A DNA stretch of 64,000 bases, taken from NCBI GenBank assembly GCA_012845835.1, contig JABAKD010000014.1, positions 6,902,574 to 6,966,573 of the forward strand, written 5' to 3'. Shown piece by piece: positions 62,633 through 64,000 of this stretch (position 1 is its first letter; the number at the start of each line of letters is the position of its first letter). A model generated the notes under the pieces. The model did not search any database, was not told the origin of the DNA, and saw only the letters and a program-made list of their open reading frames with translations. The DNA comes from Undaria pinnatifida (lineage: Eukaryota > Sar > Phaeophyceae > Laminariales > Alariaceae). Both the position numbers and the translations under genes were made by a program.

Positions 62633-63030
62633 ATTTCAAAATGAATAAAGAAGTAAAAATAAAAGGGTGCCGCCGGCACTTTCGGCTGGCACATACCAAG
62701 CGCTATCTCGTCCTCTTCCTAGCCTTTTCCCTTTCCTGCTGCAAGCTGCACTGCGCATAGAGTATTATTCGGTTAGTTTTGGGAACGGGAGAACTCTATG
62801 CCGTAGTTGAGCGGATACCCGCGGCCATGTGAGTTCAGTTTGCACATATTGGATCATTTCACTTGTGCGCCTTCTGTTAAGATACGGCCTCGAAAGTCGG
62901 GGAATCCAACGTAACGTAGACGAATCTCGAGGCGCGGCCGTGGCTAGTTGACTTCCAAGCCGCCACCGCTCCTCGATAGTTCTTCAACTTTGGGATTATA
63001 AGTTTTGGGTCTTTGTCTTTGGGTTGTGTT
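62633..63030. other. No gene supported
   Basis: No conserved exon is seen. The last 60 bases lead into the SINE-like array. Confidence 0.35.
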
Positions 63031-63575
63031 ATAAGGCTTAGTTTGAGTAAGCTATTGGTTAACCAGTTGCAAGTGGTCAAACGGACTAATACCCCACTAA
63101 TACCTTGACAAATGGCGTCGTCGACAGACCATGGGTTTTTGGGTCGTGGGTTCGATCCCCACCATCCACAATAATAAACTTTTCAAATTTTCCCCATCCA
63201 TAAGGCTTAGTTTGGGTAAGCTATTGGTTAACCAGTTGCAAGTGGTCAAACGGACTAATACCCCACTAATACCTTGACAAATGGCGTCGTCGACAGACCA
63301 TGGGTTTTTGGGTCGTGGGTTCGATCCCCACCATCCACAATAATAAACTTTTCAAATTTTCCCCATCCATGTCGAACTTGAAAGATACTCTCCCTCGCAT
63401 CCCCAGGAAATGGAACGGCTTGGATATTGGCAGAGGTCCGCCGTATATCCGGCTGACCTGCTATCCCGCCGTTTCAGGCGGGGAAAGTGTTATCAGGCTT
63501 AGTTTAGGTAAGCTATTGGTTAACCTTTTGCAAGTGGTCAAACTGACTAATACCCCACTAATACCTTAACAGTTG
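63031..63575 (+). mobile_element. SINE-like family 2, tandem copies
   Basis: Two nearly identical 169-base units start at about 63031 and 63200. Each has ATAAGGCTTAGTTTG, an A-box-like TGGTCAAACGG (63074-63084; 63243-63253), AAATGGCGTCGTCGACAGAC, a B-box-like GTTCGATCC (63150-63158; 63319-63327) and an A/T-rich AATAATAAACTTTTCAAATT tail. A third partial unit (63363-63575) has the upstream GAACTTGAAAGATACTCTCC part and stops after TACCTTAACA. The exact tandem periodicity suggests recent duplication. Confidence 0.75.
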
Positions 63576-63654
63576 TTCGTAGTGTCCTGAGGGTCTTCGT
63601 CGGGTTTTGGGGCGGTTCTTCCATTATTTTTTCTTTCTGTCCTGCCGGAGACTG

Positions 63655-63895
63655 ATTCTACGATAGCCCCCCCTAAAACCAGCGATTTTCTTTAACGGAC
63701 GCTTCGTGGCTGCTCGATACAAGGAAGGATACTGTTGAAGTCAAAGTATCTATATATTTTCTTGGGTGCAAAGGTCTATCGATCGATGACGTCGGGGTGT
63801 CGGGGGACGCCGTGTTTCAGGAGATAGGGCCGGGAGCTGGTTTTGAAACCGGCGATTTCGTTGAAGAAAAGTTGGGGGGGCTATCGTAGAACGAC
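63655..63895 (+). mobile_element. MITE-like element, TTCTACGATAGCCCC family, single copy (~240 bp)
   Basis: The ends TTCTACGATAGCCCCCCC and GGGGGGGCTATCGTAGAA form 18-base inverted repeats. The interior matches both arms at 51741-52438. It is non-coding and no clear target duplication is seen. The last 100 bases of the window are unrecognised. Confidence 0.8.
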
Positions 63896-64000
63896 TCCGG
63901 ACCCCCTGCTCAGTGCCGGGTCAGGATTCGGGTAAAATGTCGCTATCTGAGGCGCAGGGCTGTCGTCTTTTCGTCATTGTTCAATTTCGCCCTGCCGACG

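Overview
The window looks like nuclear DNA from a repeat-rich eukaryote. There are no operons or ribosome binding sites. The one clearly recognisable gene is split by GT-AG introns whose phases all agree, and most of the rest is mobile-element debris, minisatellites and long C/G homopolymers. A photosynthetic stramenopile, possibly a brown alga, is my best guess. It rests on a small signal-plus-transit-like peptide (AFLAP motif) inside a transposon family and on the general character of the LINE elements, so it is an inference, not a demonstration.

Gene content is low. (1) Positions 33800-44842 (+) hold at least nine exons of a cation/Ca2+ exchanger of the mitochondrial NCLX / plant CCX type. 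Both alpha repeats (GNGAPD and GNCAGD) are present and the stop codon is intact. The 5' exons, which should carry the N-terminus and the first membrane helix, were not found. (2) Positions 7632-9449 (-) hold a long exon for a very acidic Asp/Ser-rich protein with a possible globular island and a Ser/Pro-rich tail; I do not recognise its function.

Layout. 1-7.2 kb: dispersed repeats, C-rich tracts and a MITE. 7.6-9.5 kb: the acidic protein gene. 9.5-18.2 kb: repeats, including a roughly 0.99-kb direct duplication with tRNA-like SINE heads. 18.3-19.4 kb: a LINE reverse transcriptase pseudogene (-). 20.5-27.2 kb: SINE pieces and two copies, in opposite orientation, of a PIF/Harbinger-like non-autonomous element with TTA target duplications. 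27.5-33.6 kb: a multicopy dispersed family, a weak gag-like ORF and a LINE tail. 33.8-44.8 kb: the exchanger gene, with a decayed LINE in one intron that is itself split by a 198-bp insertion with a 10-bp target duplication, and with several partial copies of its own exons lying in its introns. 44.8-57.2 kb: microsatellites, GGGTC pentanucleotide arrays, MITEs and small tandem repeats. 57.2-64.0 kb: a second tRNA-like SINE family, a second copy of a roughly 1.3-kb repeat block, a roughly 100-bp tandem array and a MITE.

The points most worth following are the self-duplicated exon fragments in the exchanger gene (one of which creates an in-frame alternative acceptor), the Harbinger-like elements with a plastid-presequence-like peptide, the nested insertion in the LINE, and the acidic repeat protein. 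Element families were recognised by comparing copies within this window by eye, so their boundaries are approximate unless inverted repeats or target duplications are stated.
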